Shown here: positions 45,096 to 57,550 of the stretch, piece after piece | Layout of the letters: each line of letters starts with the position of its first letter | Position numbering within the stretch: the first letter of the stretch is position 1 | Assembly: GCF_014529535.1 (NCBI RefSeq) | Contig: NW_023503372.1 | Span: 810,075-874,074, forward strand | Source: Bradysia coprophila | Lineage: Eukaryota > Arthropoda > Insecta > Diptera > Sciaridae | Direction of reading: 5' to 3' | Length of the DNA stretch: 64,000 nt | Made by a program: the position numbers and the translations under genes | Notes under the pieces: model-generated | What the model was told of the DNA's origin: nothing | The model's input: only the letters and a program-made list of their open reading frames with translations | The model's database searches: none

Positions 45096-48000
45096 ATTAG
45101 TAATTTATTCCCGGAATGCTATGCGTGCGTGCAAATCAAGCAGCTGATTCTATTTATTTACCCACTGTACACATTTTCCATACCTTACTCCCATACGTCA
45201 ATGCAATTTTGGTGTGGTTATGTTGGCCGTATTGATAATCGGTAACATTTTTGTTGACTGGGAACGTATAGTATGGAGGCGCGTAAATTTTAAGAGTGAT
45301 ATCGCGAAATCTTTGAACAATTTGTATGGAGGACAAATTCAACGTATCTGGATTTTTGTCGAGTATGGTACCCATCGAATCCTTGCTTCATTACGAGTTC
45401 AACGAGGTATATCTCGCCTCTCTCGGAATTGTCGTTTTCGTGGTAGAGCTCTTTGAAAAATCGGTGGTTTTCAGGTGGAAATTTTTTCACACAGATTATC
45501 TCGGGTAATAAAGAGTCGAATTTGTTCAAATTTTAGGGGATTGTAGTGCTAGACTAGACCGATCAAATAAGCTACCAAATACGTCGGGCTGTACTGGCTT
45601 CAGTGACTGTATTGAGAAAAATTTTCTCTGACTACTAACGGGTGCGCGCATCAGCAAACCTAATGGTTTAGGGTTCCATTAGAAGGCTTAGGCTCGGTAC
45701 TTCCTAAAAATATAAAAACTTGTGCTGGAGGGACTACTGGCAATAAGAGATAGGACAATTTCTAAAATGTCACCTATTACTCCAAAGAAATTTCGACCAG
45801 TTTGTCGACCACTTTCATTTTTTTCACCTTAAATTTAATTTACAGAGTTGCCTGGTACCTCAGCTTTCCAATGATAATTTTCCAGACTGTACTTCTTACA
45901 TAAAATGCGAAATTTGTTGACTTTTATGAAGCAGCCGAGATTGTGGTTGGTTGGATGCGTGTGATAAATTCTCCTAGGACCCTGGTCTACATTATGGAAC
46001 AGTGTGCTGTACCAAGAAAACCAAATTAACTCGTCAAAAATCCGGATGACATGGCTAGCCGATTGCTCGATTTCGCGATATCACTCTTAAGATTATAATC
46101 AGAGTCATTATTGTGCTTTTAAAAGTGATTTGTCGATTGAATGAAGCGACTAGTCATTTTCTATCGACAGAAACGACGAAAATAAGCGATGAGCTCCGGT
46201 CTTCAGTAGCAGAATGTACGGTTAAACAAATGAAGTAAGAGATTTTTTTATCATTCACTTAGGTGACGCTATGCTTCACATAAAAGAAAAAAACAGATTG
46301 TGATGCGCTTGACGTTTAAATAAAACTGACCTAATGTCCTAAGTCCTGCAGATTGAGGACCATGTCTTATAGTAAGAACTACAAAAAAGGATTTTTGGAA
46401 AATGATCTTTGTGAGCACTCAATACTGTTCAAAGATTGCACCTGATTCAACAGTACTCGCACAGATATCTTTTCTAAAATTCCTTACTTCGGCAGACATG
46501 ACACTTCATGGCTTTCTGAAAATAAGAATCCAAGGAACCAATTTTAATTTTAAATCACTGCCGACTGCAACCCAAACCAGTTCTCTACCACTCTCTCTGC
46601 ATCCGTGGGTGCCGTGGATTCTGATGCACCAAATGGTGCGGTTGTTCAAGTCTCCAAGCTGATTAATTTTATACAACCACTCCACATATTTAACTGAAGT
46701 CGATTCAATGGCATCGTGTCTTCTCACAATTTTCAATTAAATTCCTAAACAAGCGGACTCCAATTTTTATGGTAAGAAAATTCAGTGTCTTCATTTTCAG
46801 CATTTCATTTTATTTATCCAACTAACTTCTACGCCTTCATCATATCTATAATGATGTATGTATGAGGCGAATAATAGTATAATACGAATAGAATATAAGT
46901 TGAAAAATCTAAGAGTTTACCTACGATAAAATTTCTAACGATCTAAATTGCTTATAAATAAATTTATTTTTATTTGCTTTTCTTTTGCGAAAATTCTACT
47001 AAGGCCTTTGATTAGTTGTTGTTGTGTGGTTCGAAGAAAAGGCATCATTGTTAGGAATGTCATGTAAGTAGTTATGCGTCGATTAAGATGAGTAGTGCTA
47101 CGGTAAAAGAGAATTAGGAAGTCTATACGGTTTCTGATTCTGATCCAAGACTTTCAATAATTCTCAATTGATCCGCCTCACCTTTCACTCTCTTTTTATT
47201 CAACGCGTTTAAATGTAATTTTAAGATCTTTTCAGTCTAGGGGGAAAATATGGTTAATATCTGAGGATTCAATTTAAATAAATAATTTGGATAAAAGATG
47301 CTTCATGCTGTTTTTAGCGAATCGTTAACCTTTTATCGACAGAGACAAGAAACATAAACGATGTTAATTGCCATACATGCATTAGTAATATCGATGTGAT
47401 GTTTTGAATCAAACAGTTGTCGGCATGAATTTACTTAACAGTTTTTCCACCTACAAACAAAACCATTCATGTATATATTCATACAGTTTTATCGCCACAC
47501 CAGCTGTATGCACTTCATGTCTCACTTTCACAGACGTCGACTGTAATAATGGTTAAAGGACGGCTGATTTAAGGACATTTATATGACGTGTCTTCTAAAA
47601 GAATTATTCAGTCCAGGCAATTGCAATTGGATTCCATCGATAGGAAAAACGTACATCGAGAGTTCGATGACTGATGGAAGATGGAATTGAAATGAATGTG
47701 CCATTGGATCATTTATAAACGATGGCTTATGGTCAGGGGATGATATACCATGTTATAATTACAACATTCATAATGCAGAAAACTGCACTACTTAAAACAA
47801 GCGATGTGGTAGTGTTCCCTTATCACAAAACGTCAGTTATTCAGCTGATCCAAAAAAAATAATTAAAATTGGTTTTACGTCTTTGTATGGTTTTACCAAT
47901 ACCACGCGTGTGCATCTAGCAGCTTCAATCGTATAAACAGTTTTGGTTGTGTGGATCAGTTGAAAAACAGGTGAAGCAAATTCATGCTGGAATTTCACTG

Positions 48001-49490
48001 ACTCTGACTGTACACTTTAAACCAAAATCTCAGATGCACTATGATCATATGGCGATACGCTTGCCGTACTAAAAGGTTAACGATTAACTAACATGGCTTA
48101 TCTTATTTTGGGAACTAAATTCAACAATTTAAGAATTTTGAGACTTTGAACAATTTTTAAATTCATACAAATTTCGTAAAATTTTTAAAAATTCCTAAAA
48201 ATTGTAAGACTCAGGAATTTTGGAGAATATTAGGAATTTTCGAGAATTTATTCCTAATTTTTACGATTTTTGAAAATTCCTAAAAATTTTAACGGACGAA
48301 TTCGTTTCATCTAAATGTTCCTTCTATTCTTCTTGTACACTTTCTTCTTCTTTCTTCGAAATGAATGGGGAAAAATCTCCATTTCCCTTTTTATTCTAAC
48401 GATTTTTTTTTGTTTACATTAAAAAGGTAACCTAAATTAAACAACGCCTTAGCCGTTACATGCTAAATAAATTTTACATCAAACAAAATACAAACTAGGA
48501 ATAAGAATCTATCTAAATAAACGAAAAAAATTTAATAATACAATTTGTGTTTGTGATTGTTGAATAATGTTGTTTCGGTTCCCATATAGTGTGGATCTTT
48601 CACTTAAAATTCATTTCTTAAATCAATTAAAAAATAATAAATTCCATAAAAAAATGAATGAAATTAAGAGCTCAGTTTTAAAAGTATTCCGTTTGAGTGT
48701 TTTTGATTATTTTTTTTTGATTTTGTGAGAGATTTTCTGTTTCATTTTTCTTTTTCACATAGTTTGATGTTCACTAAGGACGCGAGATTCTTTTCAATTT
48801 TTCAAATTTTTCTTTCCCAATTTTTTACCCTCAGAAATATAATCAAATTTGAGTTGTACAATGGTGATTGCATATCAAAATGCAACGTGCAAATAGGCAA
48901 GGAAATAATAAATAAATAAAGGAAAATTGGAGCGATTCAATTGCAATATTGAAATAACAAAAAAACGAAAAGAAATATTCTAAATGCACAACGAGCTCAC
49001 TCATCTTCTATTATATACCCCAATCATCAGTTTGTTCATCGTGTCTGTTGTTTTTAGTTGAACCAGCGCCATCAGACTATGTGTTTTTTTTCGATTATTA
49101 TTTTTCTTTCAGTTTTGTTCGATTTTCTTATTGGAATTAGCAATTACGAGATCATTGAAACAAATTCATCAAAGAAAAAAAAAATTAAATAAATTTTTTC
49201 CCGTGTTCGTTTACGAATATTCAGACCTGGATTTGGTCATTTTGGTTAAATTACAACCAACAAAAAATAATTTTAGTTTTAAATACCACAATCGATTTAC
49301 AAAATCATGTGCTTCGTCAGTTCTGTTTTTTTGTGAGATATAACTTAAATGCAAATTTCATTCATTTCCCAATGTTTCTTTCGTTTTGTAATGTCACAGT
49401 AAAACTCTCTTGTCTTGGATTTAATTTTTTTTTCTTCTCATATCTGGTGGTGGTGTCAGTGTGTGTGGTTTTTCTTTAGATAAATATTTC
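45096..49490. other. 4.4 kb region without a supported gene
   Basis: AT-rich. It holds a worn repeat G copy (46145-46235), a GGATCAGTTGAAAAACAGG repeat copy (about 47952-48020) followed by a CATATGGCGATACGCTTGCCG block, and an AATTCCTAAAAATT-rich low-complexity tract (48150-48300). Two overlapping minus-strand frames at 45154-45529 look faintly coding but could not be assigned. Confidence 0.4.
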
Positions 49491-52400
49491 TTATGGTTTG
49501 TTCCGACACTTACTTTTATCACATCCATTCAACTGGAATATATAATTGTGGCTCAACTGTTTGACTAATTTATACGATTTTGTTTGTAAATATGTGGTAA
49601 CATTTTGCACATACTGATCGGCACTGGTTTCATATTTGTAATAGTCTTCTAGATGAATGGTTATTAGGTTGATGGTGACACGTTCGAAGGGAATCGTTTC
49701 CAGGATCTGCATTTAGGAGAGAAAATTAGACAATTTTTTTGGTTTCAGAAAATTTAAAAAGTTGCGTATCGATCATTATAACTATTTTGGAAGGAAAAGA
49801 CGTTTGAAATTGTAGGAAAAACAAGGCATCAGAACAGTCGGAGCGTTTGCTACGACTTAGCCCCGTGCGACCCGTAATCCTATTTCGTCCGTAACTATAA
49901 TACGTCCGTAGCCGTAATACGCCCGGAACCCTAATACGTCTACAACCCTCTAATGCGTCTGTTACCAAAATGCAAGTCAAGTTGGGCATGGTCAAATTTA
50001 CTGAAAGTGTTCATTTTTAAAATTGCGCATAGCGCAATTACGAAAGCCCGTACGAAGTACCTTTCAAATAAAACCAACAATTTACGATATTATTTCAGAA
50101 ACCCAAAATTTTTTGCTAACTTTCCATTGGGTATTCAATTACCTCTCAAATAAAACAAAAACTAGCAAAATCGGATGAGATTTACTCGATTTATGTGCAA
50201 AAAACACTTAGGGCCGACTAGCGGCCTTAGTCCAAGGGCCCAAATTTGAAACTTTTTTTGACACGTTATTTTCGGTATTCAATTATTTCTCAAATGAAAC
50301 AAAATCTAGCAAAATCGGATGAGATTTACTTGATTTATGTGCAAAAAACCCTTAGGGCCGAGTAGCGGCCTTAGTCCAAGGACCCAAATTTGAAACTTTT
50401 TTTGCCATCATTCTATTCGGCATTCAATTATCTCTCAAATGGAACAAAATCTAGCAAAATCGGATGAGATTTACTCGATTTATGTGGAAAAAACACTTAG
50501 GGCCGAGTAACGACCTTTGAGCCCTCCCAACAAGCTCGCGTTGCATCCTACACAAAAACAGTGTTCAGCAACTTTGTTCTACTCGTCAATACCTTTCATT
50601 TGATATATCAAAGCAGCTATTGCGTGCGTATTTCGGTAGATATCGTCGAAAGACTGAAAAACACCTATAGGGCCCTAGCTCTGGAAGGGCCGACCCTACC
50701 ATGCCCATTTTCGAACTTGACCTTACTTTTGTCGATACCAATCGGGAAAAAAAGAATTTTGAAAAAAGGTTGTGATTTGCTCAAGCTAGAGGGGTCACGG
50801 ACGGACGGACGGACGGACATTTTTTTTATTGCGGTTCGTCATCTATGAACATAACCAAATGCTTTGCCCTTACTGTCTGCTTCCAATTCGACGTGTTACA
50901 AACGGCATATTAATCTTATAAGCCCCCAGTACTTCGTACGGGGCTAAAAACTGATGAGTTACTCCTAACGTAAACAAGAAATACTTCGAAGAGTTGGTCC
51001 ATAGAAAAAGGCACATTTTAATGAGGAACACTGTCTTCAGACTCTACTTTAAAACAGTGCTCGCAGGGCTGGTAGAGTGTAGATTTTGACGCGATTCGTA
51101 TGGCGACTTATTTACTACTTATTTTAGTAGACAGCAAGAGCTCGTAGGCAAACTCAACATTGTAAACACAGCATTTAGAATCTGTAATTGTATGCTTCTC
51201 TTGTTTTTAAGTAATTTAGAAACGTCTGATCATTTGTCATCTATAGCAACGACATAATTAAACGATGACCTCCTCTTAATGTCGTCTTATATGGCAAAAT
51301 ATATGTTGAAACGAATGAAGTAAAAGATTTTCCATCAGATGCTACGTGATAATTTGAACAAATGAAGTAGCAGAATTGATTATTATATGCGGTAAGCTCA
51401 CCGCTTCCAAAAGGCTGATCCAGTAGCTTGAAACGTGCCGTTCCTGGAATCATATTTCTACTCTTCTCGCTCTACTCGACTTTAAAAATAAAGATGTCTC
51501 ACTCGCATTTAGCGGGCGTTCAAATAGTGCGAACAGTAAAAAAGGCGGATTTTAAGTCCCCTCACCCTTCACGCAAAAATTTCAAATATTCCAAGAGAGC
51601 AATATTCCACTGTTTGAATGACAATACAAAGTTGTTGGGAGTTGTTGTCTAACGAAGAAAGTTTGTTGGAAAAACACACCATCAGGTAATCAGTTTTAAC
51701 CAGTGCCTCTGATAACAAACGGAGCTCTGGAAGGAAGAGCATTCTCAAGTTCTACAAACATTTCCAAGCAAAATAATTGACCTTGGTATATCCACTACTT
51801 CGCTGTGGAGGCAAAATTCACGCTCAGAAGACTCGTAATATCGTGAAAAACTGACTAAAGTCACCGAAAATTCGTAAAAATTGAAATATAAACGTCCAAA
51901 TTGTAGCACTTGCAATTTGAAAAGATATTTTTAGAATCATTGTGGCAGCCCACTTCTAGAGTACAATTTTAGAATAAAAAAACACCGCGGAACGTAAAAG
52001 AAACAACAATGCAGCACTCTGCATTCTTCCGTTGTTTACATTCATTTTTCATTTTGTGGGAGTACTTTTCACAGACAGGCGTGAATTGAGAAACAGCACC
52101 TGTGTGTATGTACTGTACATGGGCGTAAATGTAAACAATTACCCAGACCAGAAGTGTAAAACATAACAAAAGGAAATGCATTTGAATTCCATGCATAAAG
52201 TACCAATGTGCTTGGGTAGATTGTTCTCATAGGGTGGGCGAACCAGTCTCCGGACATGTACCGGTAGTCGGACACCTATTTTTCTTTCATTGGTAAACTT
52301 TTGTATGCACCAAAGAACAAAAGGTGTTGTTGCCACCAAAGGTCTTTTGCCTTCCATGTTGACAGTGATCGATTAAGCATAATTCTAATGATAGCTTAAC

Positions 52401-55400
52401 TCACCTGTAATTCTTGACCTTGGCAACCCAAACTGAGCAGATCAATTTTCGTATGATTTACAGCCAGCATAAGAGTGTACAGCGGGAAGCATTTCACTCG
52501 AGGATGAAATCCCGAATCTTCATCAATCAAACTATTGATCTTGACATCATGGGTTTCGTCTTCGTGATGAATGGTTACCTAATTCGCACAAGAATCAAAT
52601 GAACAAAAACTTTATTTCTCCGGTCGTTGCAGCTAGTTATGGTAAACAAACTCACCTCTTTCGGAAAACCCGTTGACGACAAACAGGCATGCACCACTTG
52701 TACATCATTCCGATGTGCATTCTCTTTGCGCAATTCAAAATACTGCTTCGGATCCGGTTCGACAATCAATCCGCCCCAATTCAATGTTTCGGTCAACCAC
52801 GGTGATGTCATCATATTTCCGCTTGTCCAGGGCATCGATTGGACGAAAAAGCCGCCTTTGCGTGTTATCGCGTACTTTCCAATTAGCTCAGCTATTTGGG
52901 GAGCCAATTCATGACGATCGGTAAGGTTCATCGTTTTTGGAGGTAGATTTTTTAGGAATGTCATCGGATACTTTCTCATATGAATTTCGCGTACGAATTT
53001 CAACAATGTTGGATCATCCTGCGGCACGCCGTACAGTTCGTAATCACGGGACATATTCAGCCGGAACTGTTGGTGCCGAATCTCTGGAATAGGAACAAAA
53101 ATGCTCATTGTAAACAACAACAAAATATTCAATTCAATTAGCCAAGTTTATTGTACCCGGGTGATAGGTACACCCACATAACATTCTATTTATAGTTTCA
53201 TTCACATAAAGAACCATTTTCGTTAGTTAAGTTTGATTATTTTCTTTATTTCATAAACGAATCGATTTTTGTTTGTTTGTTGGACGCAAAACGGAAATTG
53301 TAAAAAAAAATGGAATGGAATGGTCGATGCATAAACTGATTATGAATCGAAAAAATTGTGTTAAGCTGAGTTAAGAGAATTGCTGTCTAGTTGTAACAAT
53401 CGTCCCATTGGGCGTTTGGTATTGGTATAACTTCATTATGATGTTAGCAAAAAGCTTTAGTTAGAAGACTGCAACCAACATCGAAATACTGTAAAAATGA
53501 CTATGTTAATTGTGGGCCCAACTAGGGTACTTCTATTACGAGTCCCTGTTTCGTTTCTCTCACTCACAGAGCTTTATCATTCATTTTTCTTTGATGTCTT
53601 GTCTGAGAGCAGTGACAATTTAGATCTATAAGTAAGGTGAAGTAAAGTCGTAACTGCACAAGTTGTGGTCACGCACCGTAAATTTTGAAGGACAAAACTG
53701 CCCCGTTAGGCTATAACATCGTATTGCATTTGAGTCTTTACTTTTAAAGAGCTTTCGAGAGCTTAAGCTTCTTTTGTATTCCAATGAAATATTCCACTTG
53801 TCCAATGGAATCCAATAGAAACACAAAGCATGAATAATAAAATCGAAAAATAAAAATTTTCGTTGGCGGGTCGGGCGTGTCTGACAAGTTGGAAACTCGA
53901 AAATTCGACTTGGCAGGCACGCCCCAACCGTTAATGAAAATTTTATTTTTCAATTCTTTGCTTCAATTGGCTCCAATACCTTCATTTTTACACCAAATTG
54001 GATTTTCTACGATGTGTTACTGCCACGACTTACTCCGTCGTTCTATCCCTTGCTAGATAACATAAGTCGTAGAACGTTTTTCGTATCGGGTAATGTAACA
54101 ATTGGGTATAGGTTTCAAACATGGCTGGTGACCGCCTTGTCTACGTCCACAGTAGCATCAATTGAAACTTTTCCTTTTTCATGCCAATTTCAAACTCTGC
54201 AGCACAACAGGCCCGATTAAGGCATAAGGCTTGAATTGTACAATCGTAAATTGTGAAAACTGGCTCTCAATAAAATGAATCAATCACCAGAGAGCTAGAG
54301 GTTGTATTACTCAAACAGTGACAGCTTCAATACTTTATATGCATTTATTATAACAAATAAACGTTTCAGTAAGGTAACTGTGAAGTCTGTTACTTCTTTT
54401 GATACGCTATTAATTCAATCGTCTTTTTCGTAAATAGATCAAAGCCGTCTCGCGTCTGCGAAAGTTACATCCCAAATCATTGGACGGCCTTTATTCAAGG
54501 TCAAGTTTGGTTGAAATGTTTTTCACGGATGACATTCCATTCAATTTGTCCCGAAAATGGTAAACTTTCTAAACTTACAGCTCAGGCCATGCGTTCGTTG
54601 CATGTTCTTACTTATATTCCTACTTTCGAAGTTTTATTTATTTTGCAGTTCTTATTTCAGGCGAATTGTAGTGTTACTGGTTAAGACAATCTCTATCTTG
54701 CTTCTCTTTATGCCTTTTTACTCATATTCGAACTACGAAGCTCATATTGAACACTAATCAACCAACCTCCGGACAATTTATTTAAAATTAATCGACCGTT
54801 AAACAAAGCAACATAAACCCGTCAGTCATAAAGAGACACGATTCATATTTATAATGTTTCCCATTTTAAAATAAACTTTAATTCCACAGTGTGATACAAA
54901 TTGATTTCGTCAAAAGTTGTATGTATACAGTACGCGAATCCATGTAATTGTAATTAATTTTACCGCCTGACAATTATCCACATTTGTCATCCACCATATA
55001 CGTCTTGTGTCTGCTCTAAATGATTCCCTTTTCCTACTCATATATGTCGAACAAAAGAGACTCTTTTGTTAGGGATATGATGTGAATAAGTGCGCATTAA
55101 TCCTATATATGCCTCGCCTATATAAATAATAAGCTGTTACAACAACGACTAAATGATGTCGCACAAATGAGGATTTAAAGAACATCAACCTTTTCGCAAC
55201 AATGACAAAATGTATTATGGCCAATAGTCGATGAACTTGATTGATTTTATAAACAAAATCTACGCCCACAACTACTTATGCCATGTATGGAGTGTTGCAT
55301 TTAGAGTCTGAACAATTTCGTATCCATAAAGGTAAGCTTCGTGCTAATAATCGTGAATAATGCCTTAATGTCGTTGACATCTAAGTTCCAAGTCCATAGA

Positions 55401-57550
55401 TTGTTCGGTCTGAAGTACATTGTCAAGTGTCAATAAATGTAAAGATAAACTACAAAACGTCATATCCTAGCAATCCCTACGTGATACGAGCTATTTTTTC
55501 TTCGATGACAGTACTTTGTTTCAGGCCTATCATTTTATCACAGATGTGTATGAGCTATATGCATCGTGGCACGTAAAGTTTCTGAAACTGATGACAAACC
55601 AAATAGATCATTCAAGTTCGATCCTTATAACCAACTTAAAGATTTGTTTTTCGTATTAGAATCTAGATGACTGTCACTTCCAGCACACATGCTAGGACCA
55701 AAAAGGTCCCTATCAACAGTGATTTGATTCATGGCACAATGATAGTATGTAGGAAGTGTTAGAGTGCTCAGAACAGTAGTTCTAGAGCATAAAAGCACTA
55801 GTAGAATCAACGCTCCTAGAAGTAATCCCAACATCCGAAGTTTCTAAAAACGAAGTGCTTTTGATGCAGTTGCTCAAAGGGGTGTGGAGGTTCATTCACA
55901 AAGTATGCACGCTCATTTAGGGGAGAAGGGAAAGCCCATTTTTAAGAAAGTATTTCCCAACCGAAAATTTTGTTTCTCTTAAGAATCTACAAGCAACAAC
56001 TACATTCTTCCCTTGTTGTGAGGAAAGGCTACATAACCATTGAAACATTAGAGAAACCATTCGAGAATTTAAAAAACAAAACAAATTTAATCAAAAATAG
56101 GCTCTAAAACTGGGGCCAAAACACATTCAATCATTCTAAGAAAACTCTAGTAGAGCCTCCTCAGCTCTTCAATTTTTAAGGATAGTTTGAGTTCAACAAA
56201 AAAATCACAGAAAACAGAAATCGTTATCGCGAATTGCGTCTACTATTTGGGACAAATTCATCTTTCATTGACGATAAGCATTACATATTAGCAGTACGTA
56301 TTCCAACATGAAATCATCAAAATTACTTCTAATTAAGATCCATCAAGAGTAAATTTTAACTTGCAATCCATACCACAATTGACATTACTATTGGATGGAA
56401 AAGGAAACGCAGAAAAGTTTTTGTGTTCCGTTACTATTAGCAGAGGCCAAAAAGAGCTGTGCATAAATATTGAACTTTGTAATTTCCCGTTGAAAACTAG
56501 TGAAACAATTGAAATTAATTGAGATCAAAGTGGGTAATTGGCTCTGTTTCATCGGCTAAACAAATTAAAGTCTCGGTCATTTAAAATATCATGAACAGAT
56601 CTGAACGATTTAGTAAAAGTCGAAAACGAAATTATTTTCGGTCGAAATCTATTCAAAATTCATCGAAAGTGAAATAGTTATTTACATGCTACATGCGTCG
56701 AAAACCGTACTTTTCATGTTTCAAGCACTACTTTCGACGCCCTCAGCATGTAAAATCCATTACATAACTTGGGATAAAAATGTTAGAGTGTTTGTATGCT
56801 TGCTAAGAGGACCGAAAGTAAAGCTGTCAATTCGCGGGGCGAAAGCTATCGCTTTCGCCACTTGAATTGACATTTCTTTACTTTCGGTCTTCTTAGCAAG
56901 CATACAAAACTTAATACGTAACTCTTTCGGCCTACTCAATCGATACGTAAATAACTATTATTGACCTGGGCGTCGCCTCGGATCAAACAAATTCCCACGA
57001 AAACTCTTTTTCATCTTTTTATCCCTAGTCATGTAAAACACTATTACAAAACAAGGGGAAAGTATGATTGTTTGGCGAGTATGCAGTGTTGCAATTCGAG
57101 TCGAAGGCAAGGGTTGAATACGAACTTTGTTCATGCGAAGTTGGCGAAGTTTTTTTTTAATTCTTAAGAGGGCGAAAGTAGCTATTTTCACCTAAAAAAT
57201 ACGGCCTAAATTACGAGAAAAATTCCGAAATTTATACCCAAGACATGAAAAAGTGTGTTTCTCTTCCTCTACTGACCTCCAAATTGTATAAAAAACAAAT
57301 TTGCACCCGCTGCTCTACGAATTAACCAAAAATAAATTGCCAAAAACTCACCTGTCGTATCCATGTAGATAATTAACACCGTCAAAACACTGGCAAACGA
57401 CAGCAAACACGATACAATCGGTAACAGTTGCCGCAGTGCTGATGGACCGACATGACCCTTCAAATGGGCTTCCTTCGTTGATGCAACGGGCATCATGTGT
57501 ACTTTCGGCGTACTATTCGCTATTGACGATTTACTCTTCTCTTCACTCAT
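49491..57550 (-). CDS. S: Star, type II membrane protein with an FkbM-like domain
   Basis: Four exons on the minus strand, 57550-57352, 53083-52656, 52578-52405 and 49706-49491, give 338 residues. The introns are 4268, 77 and 2698 bp with GT/AG borders. A short cytoplasmic N-terminus precedes one membrane helix at about residues 42-62 ([20 protein letters not shown]). The lumenal part begins [20 protein letters not shown] and carries an FkbM-methyltransferase-like fold ([48 protein letters not shown]). The layout and the [16 protein letters not shown] block are those of insect Star, which escorts Spitz-type EGF ligands from ER to Golgi for cleavage by Rhomboid. Identification rests on remembered family features. 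Drosophila Star is considerably longer, mainly in its cytoplasmic part, so an extra upstream exon cannot be excluded. Confidence 0.82.
49832..49976 (+). repeat. Interspersed repeat F, copy 2
   Basis: Begins AACAGTCGGAGCGTTTGCT and continues with CGTCCGTAACTATAATACG-type units, the inverse of the segment at 23090-23270. It lies in the third Star intron. Confidence 0.65.
50045..50945. mobile_element. 0.9 kb element with short inverted ends and an internal 144-bp tandem repeat
   Basis: AGCCCGTACGAAGTAC at the left is mirrored by GTACTTCGTACGGGGCT at the right. Inside are three 144-bp units (50136-50535; GCAAAATCGGATGAGATTTA, then a GGCCGA(G/C)TAGCGGCC palindrome) and a GGACGGACGGACGGAC tract at about 50802-50818. 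It lies in the third Star intron. The superfamily is unclear. Confidence 0.55.
50136..50535. repeat. 144-bp tandem repeat, about 2.8 units
   Basis: Units start at 50136, 50280 and 50424 with CAATTA(C/T)(C/T)TCTCAAAT. Identity between units is high. A lone copy is at 22085-22212 on the other strand. Confidence 0.8.
53739..53951. mobile_element. Fragment of MITE family C beside a 107-bp fold-back MITE
   Basis: AAAGAGCTTTCGAGAGCTTAAGC at 53746 (positions 53746-53768) belongs to family C (see 4072-4267). Directly beside it, 53845-53951 is a separate hairpin, GAAAAATAAAAATTTTC ... GGCGTG-rich centre ... inverse. Both lie in the first Star intron. Confidence 0.6.
54000..56790. other. Star intron 1, unique part
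   Basis: No exon or strong repeat was recognised. A weak hairpin lies at about 56685-56755 (TTACATGCTACATGCGTCGA against a looser inverse). Confidence 0.4.
56791..56908. mobile_element. 118-bp fold-back MITE in Star intron 1
   Basis: TTTGTATGCTTGCTAAGAGG and its inverse at the right form arms of about 55 bp with few mismatches, around the GGCGAAAGCTATCGCTTTCGCC core (56839-56860). It lies about 440 bp downstream of the first Star exon in transcription order. Confidence 0.8.

Noticed and set aside
46402-46736. Opposing frames of 86 and 76 residues
   Set aside because: Both strands are open over the same stretch, with no recognised motif or splice partner. Insufficient to call a gene.
50561-50848. 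95-residue frame ending in a DGRTD segment
   Set aside because: It runs through the repeat element and its GGAC microsatellite, so it is not a host gene.
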